Shown here in pieces: positions 6,090 to 8,108 of a stretch of DNA of 8,108 bases. This stretch comes from Glaciecola sp. UBA983. GTDB lineage: Bacteria; Pseudomonadota; Gammaproteobacteria; Enterobacterales; Alteromonadaceae. Under the pieces are notes generated by a model. That model was not told the DNA's origin, made no database searches, and worked only from the letters and a program-made list of their open reading frames with translations. A program made the translations under genes and the position numbers. Each line of letters opens with the position of its first letter. Position 1 is the first letter of the stretch. The DNA lies in the NCBI GenBank assembly GCA_002292215.1, contig DBBN01000106.1, positions 1 to 8,108 on the forward strand, given 5' to 3'.

Positions 6090-8108
6090 ATGTCAGATTA
6101 TCAGCATTTACTTAAACCAGGAAAAATAGGCGGTTTGTCATTGCGCAATCGTATCATAATGGCACCTATGGGCTCTAATTATGCGGAAGCAGATGGCCAT
6201 TGTGGTGAGCGCATCCAAGCGTATTATGAAGAACGAGCTAAAGGCGGTGTTGGTTTAATCACGATGGGGGTTGTGTCGGTTGCATTTCCTGCAGGTACTG
6301 CTGAACCTTATCAAGTAGGTATTTCAAAAGATGAATATATCCCTGGCTTGAGGGCTCTCACGGATCGTGTACACAAACACGGCAGCAAAATATCATTACA
6401 ACTTCAGCATGCAGGTAAAACGTCAGTTAGAGATATGGCTGAAGGAAGAGAAGTGTGGGTGCCTTCTATGCCTCCTTCCCCCCCACCTAATGATATGATG
6501 AAATCAGTGACACTCAAAGAAATCAGTACCTTTGTCCGCCCAAGTAAAGATGTACCGGTTACAATGCGTGTGATGGACAAAGCAGATATTCAGCAAATGG
6601 TGCAATGGTTTGCCGATGCTGCAAGACGTGCTAAGGAAGCAGGGTTTGATGGTATTGAAATTCACGCTGCTCACACTTATATTATTGCTGGATTTTTATC
6701 GTCATACTATAACAAACGTGACGATGAGTATGGTGGTAACTTACAAAATCGCTGTCGTATGCTACTTGAAATTATCACGGCTATTCGTGTACAAGTTGGC
6801 GAAGATTTTCCATTATGGTTAAGACTGGATGCGGCAGAAGTAGGTACAGAAGGTGGCATTAGAATTAAAGATTGTATTGCCGTCGCTAAGATTGTAGAAC
6901 AAGCTGGATTGGATGCAGTGAGTATTTCTGCATACGCTAATTTAACGAGTGGTGCAGCATTTACTGAAGCGCCTATCGTCCATAAACCTGCAGGATTCTT
7001 AGATTGGGCCGCTCAAGTAAGTAACGCAGTATCAATCCCTGTTATCGCTGTAGGAAGGTTAGAACCTGAAGTTGCAAATAAGGCTATTGCTGCAGGAAAA
7101 TGTGACTTTGTTGCTATGGGGCGAAAATTACTTGCTGATGCTGAACTACCGAATAAATTAATAGCTAACACTCCTGAAAACATCCGTCCTTGTATTTATT
7201 GTTATGTTTGTGTCAGCCAGATATTTATCAATCAACGGGTTAAATGCGCCGCAAATCCTCGCACCGGACAAGAATCAAGTTTACAGGTCATTATGACCGA
7301 CAAACCTAAAAATATCGTCATTATTGGTGGCGGCCCTGCTGGTATCGAAGCGGCAGTAACTGCTAGTAACCGAGGACACAATGTTACATTGATAGAGCGC
7401 AGTAAGCGTCTCGGCGGTACGCTGTTTTTCGCTACCCTCGCCTATCAAGAAAATGGTACATTACTCGATTATTTGGTCAATCAATTACAACAATCCAATG
7501 TGGTGGTTAAACTCGGCACCCTCGCTAGTCCTGAATTAATATCCTCATTGACGCCTGATGAAGTATTTGTCGCTACCGGTGCTAGTCGTGAGATGCCCGA
7601 TATTACTGGTGCAACATTGCCGCATGTTTGGTCTGGCGAACAATTGCGTCAATTACTTACCGGTGAAGTTAACCCAAGCACCAACGCGCAACTTAAACTG
7701 TTTCAACGCATCATGGTTGGTAGTGGTAATCTGCTTGGCCTCACCAAAAATATTAGAGCATTACAGCGTCTGTCTCATCTTTGGATGCCACTAGGAAAAC
7801 GAGTCACGATTATCGGTGGTGGACTGGTGGGACTGGAATTAGCCGAGTTTTTAGGTGAACGCGGTCGCATTGTAACGGTACTTGAACCAACTCGGGATTT
7901 GGGTGTTGAGCTGAGTATTGTAAGACGCTGGCGCGTGCTGCATAACCTTGCGCATTTTGGTGTCGAACTCATTAAAGAAGCGCAAATTGACAGCATAGAT
8001 AGTAAATATGTGCATTATACTTTCAATGACGAGCAGTGCTGTATCGCATCAGATACCGTAGTGATGGCGACAGGAATTGCGGCTGACCGAAGCTTAGCTG
8101 ATACTTTA
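6090..8108 (+). CDS. Old-Yellow-Enzyme-family iron-sulfur flavoprotein, 2,4-dienoyl-CoA reductase/TMADH class (3' end cut by window edge)
   Basis: The frame is open for 673 codons to the right edge. The ATG follows AAGGTG at 6079-6084. Domain order: an FMN TIM barrel (about 5-345) with MAPMGSN (24-30), QLQHAG (104-109), the active-site His192-Ala-Ala-His195-Thr-Tyr197 and FLSSYYNKRDDEYGG. Next comes a 4Fe-4S motif, Cys368-x2-Cys371-x2-Cys374-x11-Cys386, then the FAD loop GGGPAG (413-418) and a second nucleotide loop GGGLVG (576-581), with ATG (Ala-Thr-Gly) motifs in the C-terminal half. This is the architecture of FadH, the bile-acid enzymes BaiCD/BaiH and TMADH. Electrons pass from NAD(P)H via FAD and the cluster to FMN to reduce a conjugated C=C bond; TMADH instead oxidises an amine. 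An enone or enoyl-CoA reductase fits this catabolic setting best. Probably about 60 residues are missing at the C-terminus. Substrate is unknown. Confidence 0.9.
   Translation, partial: MSDYQHLLKPGKIGGLSLRNRIIMAPMGSNYAEADGHCGERIQAYYEERAKGGVGLITMGVVSVAFPAGTAEPYQVGISKDEYIPGLRALTDRVHKHGSKISLQLQHAGKTSVRDMAEGREVWVPSMPPSPPPNDMMKSVTLKEISTFVRPSKDVPVTMRVMDKADIQQMVQWFADAARRAKEAGFDGIEIHAAHTYIIAGFLSSYYNKRDDEYGGNLQNRCRMLLEIITAIRVQVGEDFPLWLRLDAAEVGTEGGIRIKDCIAVAKIVEQAGLDAVSISAYANLTSGAAFTEAPIVHKPAGFLDWAAQVSNAVSIPVIAVGRLEPEVANKAIAAGKCDFVAMGRKLLADAELPNKLIANTPENIRPCIYCYVCVSQIFINQRVKCAANPRTGQESSLQVIMTDKPKNIVIIGGGPAGIEAAVTASNRGHNVTLIERSKRLGGTLFFATLAYQENGTLLDYLVNQLQQSNVVVKLGTLASPELISSLTPDEVFVATGASREMPDITGATLPHVWSGEQLRQLLTGEVNPSTNAQLKLFQRIMVGSGNLLGLTKNIRALQRLSHLWMPLGKRVTIIGGGLVGLELAEFLGERGRIVTVLEPTRDLGVELSIVRRWRVLHNLAHFGVELIKEAQIDSIDSKYVHYTFNDEQCCIASDTVVMATGIAADRSLADTL

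Noticed and set aside
6478..6484. Run of seven C bases as a possible frameshift or phase-variable site
   Set aside because: The flavoenzyme frame continues intact with conserved motifs on both sides, and seven bases is short for a contingency tract.
6610..7996. Short frames at 6610-6822 and 7558-7794 (plus) and 7775-7996 (minus)
   Set aside because: All lie inside the continuous flavoenzyme gene, whose motifs are intact across each of these stretches.

Overview
This window appears to come from a Gram-negative bacterium. A marine gammaproteobacterium is the best guess, based on moderately AT-rich coding DNA, the protein style and the gene content, but nothing here fixes the taxon. The window is filled by two divergent catabolic operons that share one control region at about 4901-5174. 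Both operons run off the ends of the window.

The leftward operon (minus strand, 4900 down to 1) encodes, in transcription order, a short-chain dehydrogenase/reductase, a SnoaL/NTF2-like protein, a FATP/very-long-chain-type acyl-CoA synthetase, an SCP2-type thiolase-like enzyme and its DUF35 (zinc ribbon plus OB fold) partner. Genes are separated by only 1-10 bp, so they are almost certainly co-transcribed. The rightward operon (plus strand, from 5175) encodes an alpha/beta hydrolase with the full motif set of meta-cleavage-product C-C bond hydrolases. It is followed by a large Old-Yellow-Enzyme flavoprotein with a 4Fe-4S motif and FAD/NAD(P) domains (2,4-dienoyl-CoA reductase/TMADH class), cut by the right edge.

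Together the genes suggest CoA-dependent breakdown of a bulky carboxylic acid such as a steroid, terpenoid or alicyclic side chain. The acid would be activated by the CoA ligase. The SDR, the OYE flavoprotein and possibly the SnoaL-like protein would carry out redox, isomerisation or hydration, and the thiolase-like/DUF35 pair and the C-C hydrolase would cleave carbon-carbon bonds. The substrate is inferred from enzyme classes only. No ring-cleaving dioxygenase, acyl-CoA dehydrogenase or regulator gene lies in the window.

The most striking non-coding feature is a 57-bp dyad at 4991-5047. Two copies of a 22-bp site (18/22 identical, with a perfect 12-bp core) point outward, and each overlaps the predicted -35 element of one of the two divergent promoters. 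A separate perfect 15-bp palindrome sits between the -35 and -10 of the rightward promoter. This suggests two-tier control of the locus by regulators encoded elsewhere. No mobile element, CRISPR array, tRNA or rRNA was seen.
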